Positions 10,041 through 18,591 of a stretch of DNA of 64,000 bases are shown in pieces. The notes under the pieces are model-generated. The model was not told the DNA's origin and searched no databases. It saw only the letters and a list, made by a program, of their open reading frames with translations. Position 1 is the stretch's first letter. Every line of letters begins with the position of its first letter. Origin of the DNA: Arthrobacter liuii. Lineage in GTDB: Bacteria; Actinomycetota; Actinomycetes; Actinomycetales; Micrococcaceae. Made by a program: the position numbers and the translations under genes. The stretch is taken from NCBI RefSeq assembly GCF_014639275.1, contig NZ_BMFW01000002.1:248487-312486 (forward strand). The letters are read 5' to 3'.

Positions 10041-10333
10041 ATCGATGCCCCCTGAAGCAGCCTATATGGGCTCTTATCGCCCGCAACGTGGGCGCGTAGG
10101 GCGCCGACGGCACAATTGTACGGGGTGTTACACCCAACTCCGGCGGGGGGCAGGCTGGTTTCTTTCGGGTTGGCCTTGGAGGGCCCGCTCCGGCAGCCGC
10201 ACTTGGGCGCAAGCCCATGCGCCGGGTACTCGCCAAATCTGTTCAGGTGATGAGCGCGTCAGACGCAACAATCGAGCTGGCGGACGTGCAGCGGGTAGGA
10301 TCAACTAACTGCTATTTGCCGTGGGGGAAGTTC

Positions 10334-11344
10334 ATGCGTGATGCGAAAAGCGGCCGCGGATACCTGTGGATGGACCTTGTCCGAGGGCTGGCCATTGTGT
10401 TGGTCATTGCTTGGCATGCTCAAGCTATACCCGCGTTGAACGGTTACGGGTGCCGAGATGGATAGCAGAGTTGAACACTTTCTTCCTGCCCTTTCGCATG
10501 CCAACCCTGATGTTCCTTTCTGGGATGCTACTCCCGCGATCCCTTACTAAGGGGACGTTACGGGTATTACGTGGGAAAGCTGCGTTATGTGGGATGGCCC
10601 TACGTAATTTGGGCTGCCATTTTTCTAGGCGTATTTTCTGGGATCCAGGCAATGCTGAATCCCCGCTCCTGGATAGCCACCGATTACCTATGGTTCCTCT
10701 TCTTTATCGGTTGTTACTATTGTATAGCGCCGGTATTTAGGAAGTTGCCTCATTGGATTCTTACAATATTAATGCTGCTTGCTTCGATTCCGTGGACACA
10801 CAAGCTGATGGTTTGACCAGGCGGTTTCTCTACATGGGCGCATTTTTTCTTGGGGAATTTGGCCGCACATTCTAAAGGCATTTTTGAACGCCTTATAGGA
10901 AATGTGTGGGTGGTTTCGGTTTGTCTTGTTGCGTCTACTGTCGTGGGAATGCTTTCCATTAGCATTGGCGTTGAGCACCGAGGCCAATATGCTCCCCTTG
11001 TCATCTGCGGTATAGTGGGGATTTCTGGAGTCGCAAACAGGATTGCGAATTAGAGCTTTCTGAGTCCGCTGCTATTCATGGGCGTAAATTCGATTGTATT
11101 TTATGTGGCGCACTTCCCAATAATCTTGGCAATAGTCCGTGCAACTCATGGGACGACCGGCATAAATCTCTTGATCCCTGCTGTATTCTTGGCGGCTATG
11201 CTGGTCGGGTTTGTCCTATCTTCCTTCCGTCGATTCATCCCGGTCAAATGGCTATTCGAACTGCCAAGTCCGCAGGATTTTGCACGTGTGAAGGCATCGG
11301 GAGACCCTGTTGTCGGGACGGCTCCATCTCGAAGGCAGGGGTGA
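10334..11344 (+). pseudogene. Acyltransferase-3 (OafA-like) family gene, broken
   Basis: A membrane acyltransferase gene is recognisable from MRDAKSGRGYLWMDLVRGLAIVLVIAWHAQ through FFLPFRMPTLMFLSGMLLPRS, RYVGWPYVIWAAIF, a hydrophobic middle and a C-terminal TM pair with VFYVAHFPIIL. The reading frame shifts near 10450 and back near 10560, and in-frame stops occur at 10814 (TGA) and 11051 (TAG). It would have O-acylated the surface polysaccharide. AT-rich composition links it to the EPS island rather than to the downstream chromosome. Confidence 0.82.
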
Positions 11345-11449
11345 CGCAAATCCCGCGTAATCGCTCTTGCAGTTCCGCATGGATTATGCGGAGTGGGTAC
11401 AATCGGTCACCAGACGGACGCACACTGCTTTGCCGGAGGTACGAAAATA

Positions 11450-12277
11450 ATGTCGGAATGGCTCGAAGTCGGCATGGACAACTATGTACTGGTCACTGAA
11501 GGATCCCTGCTGAACACGGGCCTGATTGTCGGCTCTGAACGCGCCATGGTCATCGACACCGGATGCGGACCCCGCCAGGGACGCCAGATCCTGGACGCGG
11601 TCAGGGAGAAGACAGACCTGCCGCTCGTGGTCGTCAACACCCACGCCCACTACGACCACTTCTTCGGCAACGCCGTCTTCGCCGAAGCCGGCGTCACCGA
11701 ATTCTGGGCGCACCAGAACTGTGCAAGCGAGATTGACCAGCGTGGTGACGTGCAGCGTCGGCACGTTGGAACGCTTGAGCCTGAGATGGCCGCCGGTGAG
11801 GGCGAGAACGTCGAACTCGTGGTTCCCAACGCCATCGTCAAGGACCAGCCTGTATGGGTGGACCTTGGCGGCCTCACGGCAACGCTCTTCTATCTGGGCC
11901 GCGGCCACACGGACGGTGATCTCCTGGCGGGAACGGCCACCACTCTCTACGTCGGTGACCTGGTGGAACAGGGCGCCCACCCTTCGTTCGAAGACTCGTA
12001 CCCCGAGGAATGGGCCGACGCACTCCGGCACATCTCCGCCCTGCGCCACCGTTACGAATTCCTGATCCCCGGCCACGGCAGGCCGTGCAGCGACCAGTTC
12101 GTCAAAACTATGGCCAACACCATGACCACCGCCGTCCGCCAGGCCCGCCAGTCCATCCGCGACACCCCCAACGACGCCACCAAAGCGATTCCCGTCCTGC
12201 CCTACGGCCCTGAGCAGTCCCGGTGGTTCATCAAGCGGCTCCAGGAGAACCGGCGCAGCAGCCACGAAGCCTCGTAA
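11450..12277 (+). CDS. MBL-fold metallo-hydrolase
   Basis: The 275-residue protein carries the metallo-beta-lactamase fold signature THAHYDHFFGN (HxHxDH, about residues 64-74), a later His in GRGHTDGDL, Asp in YVGDLV and His in LIPGHGRP, so both zinc sites appear complete. The substrate is unknown; relatives include glyoxalase II-like and quinoprotein-relay hydrolases. It starts at ATG 11450 behind GGAGG at 11434. It marks the return to GC-rich chromosome after the EPS island and has no operon partner apart from a possible 47-residue membrane peptide downstream. Confidence 0.85.
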   Translation: MSEWLEVGMDNYVLVTEGSLLNTGLIVGSERAMVIDTGCGPRQGRQILDAVREKTDLPLVVVNTHAHYDHFFGNAVFAEAGVTEFWAHQNCASEIDQRGDVQRRHVGTLEPEMAAGEGENVELVVPNAIVKDQPVWVDLGGLTATLFYLGRGHTDGDLLAGTATTLYVGDLVEQGAHPSFEDSYPEEWADALRHISALRHRYEFLIPGHGRPCSDQFVKTMANTMTTAVRQARQSIRDTPNDATKAIPVLPYGPEQSRWFIKRLQENRRSSHEAS

Positions 12278-12327
12278 CAAACGGCAGTTCCCGGGCAATC
12301 TTGAGGTTTGCTCCTTATGGTCAGCGC

Positions 12328-12471
12328 ATGAGCCGGCACGGGGGAAGTTACGACGTTTGCTATTCGAAGCGGGATGCACGGCAGCGCAGGCTGCGGTACA
12401 TCTCTTATGTGGCACTGGCGGCTCTGGCCGTTGCCACCATAGGGGTGGTCCTGATGGCGGTGGAGCGCTGA
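12328..12471 (+). CDS. Small single-pass membrane protein
   Basis: The 47-residue product has a basic, hydrophilic first half (KRDARQRRLRY) and one hydrophobic helix (ISYVALAALAVATIGVVLMAV). It follows the MBL gene by 50 bp. I do not recognise a family. The typical shape of a small actinobacterial membrane protein supports it, but no strong ribosome binding site is visible, so it may not be translated. Confidence 0.4.
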   Translation: MSRHGGSYDVCYSKRDARQRRLRYISYVALAALAVATIGVVLMAVER

Positions 12472-12517
12472 GCGCGCCACCCGCCCACAGAACGCGCTCA
12501 CAGCGTCGAAAATCAGT

Positions 12518-12557
12518 CCTGACCTGCATAAACACCCATTCTTGAGTCAACCTTGAG
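12518..12557 (+). promoter_or_regulatory. Direct-repeat element CTTGA-N6-CTTGA (site A)
   Basis: CTTGAG at 12541 and CTTGAG at 12552 are 11 bp apart, about one helical turn, as in OmpR/PhoB-type response-regulator sites. CCTGACCTGC precedes it at 12518. The same 40-nt layout recurs, 30 of 40 positions identical, on the minus strand at 21194-21233 upstream of the TasA-like gene. It lies 46 bp before the BcsB-like reading frame. Confidence 0.6.
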
Positions 12558-12602
12558 GGCGCACCGCAGGATAAATTGAGTTCGCCCCGCCAAGGTGGAG
12601 GC

Positions 12603-13802
12603 ATGCTCTCACGTCTCCGGGCAGGGAGCGTTGTTCTCACCTGCGCCCTGCTTGCCGCCGTCCAATTCCAGCCCGCCACCGCCACGGCCGCGGCCGCCGC
12701 GCCCGCCGCAGTACCTGCGGACAACGCCGCCGCGTCCCACACCAGCCCGGCCACCGCCTCCGCCGGCCTGGGCTCCGTCTCGGCCATGCCCGGCCAGTCA
12801 GGCCAACAGCTCGCCGTTCCGGTCGCCCAGGGCCTGCAGCCCGCGCGCATCACCGGCACCATCCGCGTCAGCGCCCAAGGCCGCACCCTTCTCGAAGCAC
12901 CCGCCAAGGGAACCATCGTCCTGGACGCCCCCCCTCAGCGCGGCAGACCTCACCGACCACCAGTTGGTCCTGGCCCTCGAATATGACCCCGCCGTCCGGG
13001 ACGTCTGCACCGCCACCCAGTCCACCGCCACGCTCAGCAGCATCAGCCTCACCACCCAGGGCGCCGAAACCGCGCCCACCACCGTGGCCGAATTCCTGGC
13101 CCCCTCCGTGCCCGCCATCCTCATCCCCGTCCCGGCCGACCTGGCCCACCGCTACCCGGACGCCGCACTCAAGCTAGTGCCGCCGTCGGACGTGGACGCC
13201 CAGGCCGCCGCCCTCCCCGCCGGCTCCCGCATCATCAGCATCAGCAGCACGCACGGCGCCGCCAGCACCACGCTCGGCACCCAGGCCGGCCGCCCCGCCC
13301 TCACCACCACCGGCACCGGCCAGGGGCTCCGCACCGCGCCACGCGCCCTGGCCGACACCAAATCCACCCTGGCGGACGGCGCCACCGTCACCGGCATGAC
13401 CGCCACCGTCCCCGCCGCCGGGCCCGAACAAACTTCACGGACCGGGGCGCCCAGGCCATCCGGCTGGCCGGCTACGGATCCCAGGAAACCTACCTGGGCG
13501 TCAACCAGTCCCAGCTCGGCGGACCCCTCTCTCCCATCAGCCTCCAGCTTCGCGGCACCCACTCCGCCACCCCACCACGGGCAGGCTGCGCTCTCCGTCC
13601 CTGGAACGATTACCTGCTCGGCTCCCAAACCCATGACGGCGACACCTTGAACATCACCTCAGACGCCCCGGGCGCCGGGGACTGTTCCGGCCCTGCCGAC
13701 CTGCTTCCCGCGGAACACCTGGGACTCCACCGGCAACTCCATCAACCCCGGCTTCGAACGCTTCCCCAGGGGCGGGGCAGCGTACTGCCCCTAGCGTTCT
13801 GA
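12603..13802 (+). pseudogene. BcsB-like secreted protein gene, frameshifted
   Basis: A signal peptide (MLSRLRAGSVVLTCALLAAVQF...) starts at ATG 12603 behind AAGGTGGAGG. The body resembles the cellulose-synthase regulatory subunit BcsB: TDRGAQAIRLAGYGSQETYLGVNQSQLGGP, ISLQLRGTHS, a NDYLLGSQ strand and a terminal PGFERFP. The frame shifts near 12930, returns near 13430, and is disturbed again around 13710-13775, so at least four indels separate it from an intact gene. The family call rests on these motifs only. No BcsA-type synthase is seen in the window. Confidence 0.6.
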
Positions 13803-14178
13803 CCCGGGCGTCGGCACCCGACGTCGCCAGCGGCCTCCTTCAGCCCTGATCCGGGTGTGAGGGGTCCGGGCCAGCCAATGGGGCGGCCGGTCTCCGTCAC
13901 TACGTTGTCACGTCGCTTGACACCGTGTGCACCAGCCTGTCGCGGAGAATCGGCTAAATCGGCTTTGACCTGCGGCTTTAGTCCCGTTTGGAGTGGCTGT
14001 TTCGGCACCTTCAGGCGCACCACCCCTGTCAATATGGGCAGCAATCGTGGATGTTCGGCCCCGCATCTGGGTTGGCACAGTTACCTCCGATTCGTTGACA
14101 CGTTTGTCAAATGCGTTGACGCGTGATTGAGTTCATTGAAATGGGGAACGGAAAGACTACTTACCAATGGAGGCTTCT
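13803..14178. other. Gene-free leader region
   Basis: About 375 bp without a credible gene, upstream of two small membrane proteins and the MinD-like gene. It holds an inverted repeat (14095-14110) and several short stem-forming stretches. I looked for c-di-GMP or c-di-AMP riboswitch cores and did not find one. Confidence 0.5.
14095..14110. promoter_or_regulatory. Perfect inverted repeat TTGACA-N4-TGTCAA
   Basis: TTGACACGTTTGTCAA is a perfect 6-bp-arm palindrome about 70 bp ahead of the GTG start at 14179. Its left arm is also a consensus -35 hexamer, and a second TTGACG follows at 14116, so it may be an operator overlapping the promoter. Confidence 0.45.
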
Positions 14179-14331
14179 GTGACGTTTTCGGACTATGCCC
14201 TCGCACTGACCGCTCTACTGAGTACCCTGCTGGTTCCCTTTGCCATCATGTACCAGCTGCTGAGGCTCAAGCGCCGCGCGCTCCGGATCCCCGTCCCTAC
14301 CGCGCCCGCACCCAGAGGCAATCAACGCTGA
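14179..14331 (+). CDS. Small membrane protein, 50 residues
   Basis: Begins at GTG 14179 behind a good AATGGAGG site. The product starts MTFSDYALALTALLSTLLVPFAIMYQLLRLKRRAL, one hydrophobic helix followed by a basic tail with a Pro-rich end. It ends 2 bp before the next small gene, so the two are probably co-translated. Its position ahead of the MinD-like gene suggests an accessory membrane subunit; function unknown. Confidence 0.55.
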   Translation: MTFSDYALALTALLSTLLVPFAIMYQLLRLKRRALRIPVPTAPAPRGNQR

Positions 14332-14333
14332 CC

Positions 14334-14453
14334 ATGCCGTATGTCGATATTAACCCCCATAAAGGCCGTCCCAAGTGGGTGGGCTACGCCATTCTTGCCG
14401 TCCTCCTGGTGATCACCGCGGCCGTGGTTTCAGCCGCCCTCATCCACCACTGA
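14334..14453 (+). CDS. Small membrane protein, 39 residues
   Basis: ATG 14334 follows the stop of the previous small gene by 2 bp. The peptide begins MPYVDINPHKGRPKWVG and has a single hydrophobic helix (YAILAVLLVITAAVVSAALI) near the C-terminus. Family not recognised. The pairing of two tiny membrane proteins in front of a MinD-like ATPase looks like an operon. Confidence 0.5.
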   Translation: MPYVDINPHKGRPKWVGYAILAVLLVITAAVVSAALIHH

Positions 14454-14551
14454 CCAGACCTGCTGGGCAGCGCCTGGTACCGAACCCCCTAGACTTACTG
14501 ATTGAACCAGTGCCGCACAACCGCTTGCCGAGAACGTCCGGGGGGACAGAC

Positions 14552-15931
14552 ATGCCACATCCGGCGGATCAGAATGCAGGCGACCCAGCAGAGGATGCAG
14601 GGCAGCCGCAACTGCGCCGACGCCGCGACCTTCGTCGTGCCGACGGCTCAGTTCAGGATGCCTGGACAGGAACCATGCCAGCCGTTGCCCCCGATACATC
14701 TAGTTCCAGCGACGCCGGGAAGCCGGTATCACGCCGCTCCTCCTGGGCGGAAGCGGCTGCTGCCGCCGACGCCACCAAGCCCTCCCGCGCGCCTTCCCCC
14801 GCGCAGCCCCCGCATCAGCCTTTCGCTCCTCCTGCCGATCCTTCACCGGCGCCCATCGCTTCCGAACCTGCCGCTGCGCCGGCTCCTGTACCGGGCGGCC
14901 CCTCCGGCGGACATGCCCCGGAAGCCGTCGCACCGCCGCCGGACGGCCCCGCGTTCCGCCGAAGTCGGCCCACCGTGGCCGACGAAATCGACGAAAGCCC
15001 CATGCCGGACTTCATCGGCTCGCCCGGCTTGTTCGTCAAGGAGCAGAAGCCGCGTCCCCGGGGCGGCATCCGCGGCGCCCTCTACAACATGAGCGGCGGC
15101 GCGTGGAACCTGGGCCCCGGGCCGAAGCAGCGTCAGGAGGACGAGCTGGGCCGCCGAATCTCACGCCAGCTCCAGGGCAGCTACAACACGGCCGTCCTGA
15201 GCCTCAAGGGCGGGATCGGCAAAACCTCCACCACGGTGGGCGTAGGCCTGACTTTGGCCGAATACCGTGGCGATGCTCCATGTGCCATCGACGCCAACCC
15301 GGACTCCGGTGACCTGGTGGAGCGTGCCTTGGGTGAAGGCATCTACCAGCAGTCCAGCCCCCGGACCATCACGGACCTGCTGGAAAACATCGAGTCCATC
15401 AACTCCCTGACTTCGCTGGCCCGTTACATGCACCACGCAGGCCGGCTCCACCTGATCGCGGGAGAGCAGGACCCTGAGGTCTCTGACTCGCTGACGGCCG
15501 AAGAGTACCTGAGGATCCGCAGACTGATCTCCAGCTACTACTCGGTGGTGCTGACGGACTGCGGCACCGGCGTGACCCACAACGCGATGAGCGGGATCCT
15601 GCAGTCGGCCGACAACCTGGTGATCGCCGCCGGCTATGCGGTGTCCGGTGCCAAGCGGGCCCGCAGCACACTTCATTGGCTGGCCAGCCACGGCTACGAG
15701 GACCTGGCCCGCAACGCGGTTGTAGTCATCACGGACAAGGACGAGGTGTCCTCTCGTGTGGACAAGGACGCGATCGAGGAGCACCTGGCGGGGATCTGCC
15801 GCGAACTCATCGCCGTGCCGCATGACCGTGGCGTTGCCGACGGCGACCTGGTGACCCTGGACGCGCTAAAGCCCGAGACGCGGCGTGCCTACAAGGAGAT
15901 CGCCGCTGCGATTGTGGACGGGTACCGGTAG
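14552..15931 (+). CDS. MinD/ParA-like ATPase with Pro-rich N-terminus (EspI-like)
   Basis: The 459-residue protein has about 170 residues of low-complexity Pro/Ala-rich sequence and then a deviant Walker A KGGIGKTSTTVGVG, a switch region with AIDANPDSGDL and DCGTG as Walker B, the arrangement of MinD-like ATPases. In actinobacteria the same architecture occurs in ESX-associated EspI; in cellulose loci BcsQ is also MinD-like. ATG 14552 follows GGGGGGA. No ESX core genes are nearby, so a role with the upstream BcsB-like relic and small membrane proteins is possible but unproven. Confidence 0.8.
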   Translation: MPHPADQNAGDPAEDAGQPQLRRRRDLRRADGSVQDAWTGTMPAVAPDTSSSSDAGKPVSRRSSWAEAAAAADATKPSRAPSPAQPPHQPFAPPADPSPAPIASEPAAAPAPVPGGPSGGHAPEAVAPPPDGPAFRRSRPTVADEIDESPMPDFIGSPGLFVKEQKPRPRGGIRGALYNMSGGAWNLGPGPKQRQEDELGRRISRQLQGSYNTAVLSLKGGIGKTSTTVGVGLTLAEYRGDAPCAIDANPDSGDLVERALGEGIYQQSSPRTITDLLENIESINSLTSLARYMHHAGRLHLIAGEQDPEVSDSLTAEEYLRIRRLISSYYSVVLTDCGTGVTHNAMSGILQSADNLVIAAGYAVSGAKRARSTLHWLASHGYEDLARNAVVVITDKDEVSSRVDKDAIEEHLAGICRELIAVPHDRGVADGDLVTLDALKPETRRAYKEIAAAIVDGYR

Positions 15932-16018
15932 GTTTTCCTTCTCCCAGTAGTGACCGGGTTCAAAGACAGGTAGCCGATACCGGGGTAATCCCTGCTGCGG
16001 AACCCTAACCTCGTCACC

Positions 16019-16225
16019 ATGATGGAACTCATGGACGGTGCGCCCCGACCTCGCCGCCTGCCGAAGCGCGAGACGTTGGAGATTATTGGCTTCACAGCCC
16101 TGTCAGTGGCCGCCGCAGCGGTGCTGCTCCCTGCGATCGGGGTCAAGGCCGTGGTGGGTGCCCTGCCGTTCGTCAGGAAGCATGCCGGTCCGATCGAGCC
16201 TGAGGACTCTTACCTCATCAACTAG
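16019..16225 (+). CDS. Small hypothetical membrane protein, 68 residues
   Basis: The product has a basic N-terminal segment (PRPRRLPKRE) and a hydrophobic stretch (IIGFTALSVAAAAVLLPAIGVKAVVGALPF) that could be one long or two short helices. It stands alone about 90 bp after the MinD-like gene. No family recognised. Codon use fits the surrounding chromosome. Confidence 0.45.
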   Translation: MMELMDGAPRPRRLPKRETLEIIGFTALSVAAAAVLLPAIGVKAVVGALPFVRKHAGPIEPEDSYLIN

Positions 16226-16341
16226 CGTTTCACGCTCCGGGGCGTGCCGCCGTCGTACTTCCGGAGATTGCTCGACAAAAGATGCCCACCCCTGACTGAA
16301 TGGGGCGGGCGTCTTTCCTACTGGACAGTGGTTGCGAAGAC

Positions 16342-16989
16342 TTATAGGGGCACGCTCTCAGCCGGCGCAGTCTGGGCATCCCCCGCGAAAATGCTTGCGT
16401 CCAGGCCCGCGACGGCGGACTTGCCGACGAAGCCCATGGCTCCCTTCAACTCCTCCTGGAGGATGCTGATCACTCGATCAACCGCCGGCTCCCCTCCGGT
16501 GGCGAGTGCGTACGCGAAGGGATGCCCGGCCAGCGTCGCCTTGGCGCCCAGCGCCACTGCCTTGACGATGTCGTGCCCACGCCGGATGCCGCCGTCGAGG
16601 TAAATCTCCGCCCGGCCGCCCACAGCCTCGACGATGGACGGCAGGACGTCGATGGTGGCCGGCTGGGAGTCGAACTGCCGGCCGCCGTGGTTGGAAACGA
16701 AAATGCCGTCCGCCCCCTCGTTCACCGCCCGGGCCGCGTCCTCGGCGTCCATGATGCCCTTGATCACCAGGTTCCCCTTCCACTCAGCGCGGAGCTTGGC
16801 GAAGTCCTCCCAGTTGGCGCCCGGGTTCTTGTTGGACGCCATCCAGTTGTTCATCCCGTCCATGCGCAGCGGGCGGCCGTTGATCTGGTAGTTCCCGTAC
16901 GTCATCTTCCGGCCGGTGAGCCACCGCCATAGCCAGCCCGGGCGGGTGGCGGCGTTGAAGTAGTCCGCCACCGGCGGGCACGGCGGCAT
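16342..16989 (-). pseudogene. lldD: FMN-dependent L-lactate dehydrogenase, N-terminally truncated
   Basis: The 215-residue frame matches only the C-terminal half of alpha-hydroxy-acid dehydrogenases: the FMN/substrate motif SNHGGRQFDSQPATIDVLP with the catalytic His and Arg, LDGGIRRGHDIVKAVALGA and LAGHPFAYALATGGE. About 180-190 N-terminal residues of the TIM barrel are missing. Upstream DNA turns within 40 bp into the end of the anti-sigma gene, so a deletion seems to have fused the two regions. A half barrel lacking the first FMN-binding strands should not be functional. Confidence 0.85.
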
Positions 16990-17028
16990 GGACAGCCCGT
17001 GCGTTGCTGGTGCCGCCTGCCCGGACCC

Positions 17029-17844
17029 TCAGGTTTTGGAGTTGAGCCTTCCCCTGGCGACGCTGTCGTCGGAGTGTGCAGGATTCCCGTTGTACGCCTG
17101 ATCGGAGATGTCCACGATGGGATATTGGGCCAGGTCGATCCCGGCGGGGATGGTAAAGGTGCCGGTCCCGTCGGCCAGGACACCCAGGCTGACCATTCCG
17201 GTGAGGTCGCTGGTGCCGACCCATACCTGCTGGTAGCCCGTGGTCTTATCGGCGCTGAGACGGATGGTGAGTTGGCGGGTTCCGTCGGGCAGCTGCCTCA
17301 CCTGTGCCTCTCCGCTGCCTGTGTGTGCGGGCAATGGGGTCAGCGGTGTTTGGGCGAGGACGATGGAGGTGGGGCCGGGGACAGGGGTGCCCGGTTGCCC
17401 CGTGATGCCGGCCGCGGTCCAGCCGGCGGCCGTGCCCAGGAGGATGCCGGCGGCGGCCGCCAGCCAGAGTCCGGGACGGGGACGGCGCCGGTCTCTGGTT
17501 GCAGGCCGCAGGAAAGGGGGTGCGGCGTCCGGTTCGTTGCCGGGCTGCGGGGGCGTTTCCACCGCAGCCAGCCTGATGCCTGGGCTCTCCGGCCGGGTCA
17601 GTGGATCCGGTGCAAGGGCAGGCGACAGCCCGAGGGCCTGATGGATCGCCGCCCAGGTCTGGGGGCCGGGCTGCTCAAGTTTGATGCCGGCGGGCTCGAG
17701 GGTGGCGATGTCCCGGACCAGTTGGAGGCCCCGCAGGGTTTCGGCGCATTCCTGGCAGTTGGCGAGGTGGTCTGCGTCGGCGTCCGTGCCTGCTGTCTCA
17801 CCGAGCGCCATCAGGCTCAGGAGTTCCGCGTCAAGGTGTTCCAT
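17029..17844 (-). CDS. RskA-type anti-sigma factor
   Basis: The 271-residue membrane protein has an N-terminal zinc-binding anti-sigma domain with HLANCQEC (His26, Cys30, Cys33), one TM helix (LWLAAAAGILLGTAAGWTAAG, about residues 130-150) and an extracytoplasmic RskA domain ending near residue 255. It would bind and hold the adjacent ECF sigma factor until proteolysis. Its start overlaps the end of the sigma gene by 14 bp, which supports co-translation. The C-terminus is close to the truncated lldD, but the domain looks complete. Confidence 0.88.
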   Translation of the reverse strand: MEHLDAELLSLMALGETAGTDADADHLANCQECAETLRGLQLVRDIATLEPAGIKLEQPGPQTWAAIHQALGLSPALAPDPLTRPESPGIRLAAVETPPQPGNEPDAAPPFLRPATRDRRRPRPGLWLAAAAGILLGTAAGWTAAGITGQPGTPVPGPTSIVLAQTPLTPLPAHTGSGEAQVRQLPDGTRQLTIRLSADKTTGYQQVWVGTSDLTGMVSLGVLADGTGTFTIPAGIDLAQYPIVDISDQAYNGNPAHSDDSVARGRLNSKT

Positions 17845-18403
17845 GTTCCACCTCCAGGCGGGTGCGCAAGCGGATGAGGCTGCGCCGGATATGGCTTTTG
17901 ACCGTTCCGAGCGGCAGGTTCAGGCGTGACGAGATCTGATCGTGGGTCAGGTCATCGTAGAACGCCAGCCTCAGTATTGACTGTTGCGGGTCTCCTAAAT
18001 GTTCCAGTTCATCGTCAAGGATCAGGCGGTCGGCCACTGCCTCCACACTTCCTTCTTCCGGTTCCACGGACGGCTCCGGGAGCAGATGGAGAGCGGCTTG
18101 TTCCAGGTGGCGTTGGCGGGCGCGTTCGGACAGTGCGTCGTTGATGGCATTTCGGGTGATCCCCACCAGCCAGGCGGGCAGCCGTGCAGCTTCCGGCCGG
18201 TAGGTGGTGCGTGACTTCCAGGCGCGGATGAAGACTTCCTGGGTGACGTCATCCGCGGCGCTTCGGTCTCCCAGGGATCTGAGCGCCAGGGTGTACACCA
18301 GCGGGCCCAGCCTCCGGTACGCTTCGGCGAGGGCGCCCTCGTCCCCGCCCGCAAACGCCTGGTCGAAGCCGGGGTCCCAGTCGTGGTTGGCGGCAGCCTC
18401 CAT
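17831..18403 (-). CDS. ECF sigma factor
   Basis: The 190-residue sigma-70 family protein has region 2 (SAADDVTQEVFIRAWKS) and region 4 (LTHDQISSRLNLPLGTVKSHIRRSLIRLR) and no region 1.1 or 3, as in ECF factors of the SigK/RskA-regulated type. I start at ATG 18403, preceded by AAGGAG; an in-frame ATG at 18424 has no such site. Partner anti-sigma follows with overlap. The DUF4397 gene immediately upstream in the same direction is a plausible target. Confidence 0.88.
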   Translation of the reverse strand: MEAAANHDWDPGFDQAFAGGDEGALAEAYRRLGPLVYTLALRSLGDRSAADDVTQEVFIRAWKSRTTYRPEAARLPAWLVGITRNAINDALSERARQRHLEQAALHLLPEPSVEPEEGSVEAVADRLILDDELEHLGDPQQSILRLAFYDDLTHDQISSRLNLPLGTVKSHIRRSLIRLRTRLEVEHGTP

Positions 18404-18591
18404 CGGGTGCTCCTTGAGCGGCAACAGGCCTGATTGAGGCCTATTATGCCGCTGCCCGATGTGGTCCGCTAGGGTCGGCTGGTGCCAAGGGACGCGGGAG
18501 TTCCCGGTGATTGTCCCCGGCGAGGCTGGGCTCTGAACGGCTTCGCCGGGGACAAATCGATGGGACTGGATTTCTTCAGGGCTTCCGGGGA

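Noticed and set aside
11384-12916. A 510-codon minus-strand frame opposite the MBL hydrolase
   Set aside because: Antisense shadow of a gene with complete metal-binding motifs; composition is unlike a protein.
13803-14178. Possible c-di-GMP or c-di-AMP riboswitch before the MinD operon
   Set aside because: Conserved aptamer cores could not be found; only simple stems and a palindrome are present.
14552-15931. Chromosome-partition ParA or part of an ESX locus
   Set aside because: No parB, parS or ESX core genes nearby, and the Pro-rich extension is not typical of ParA.
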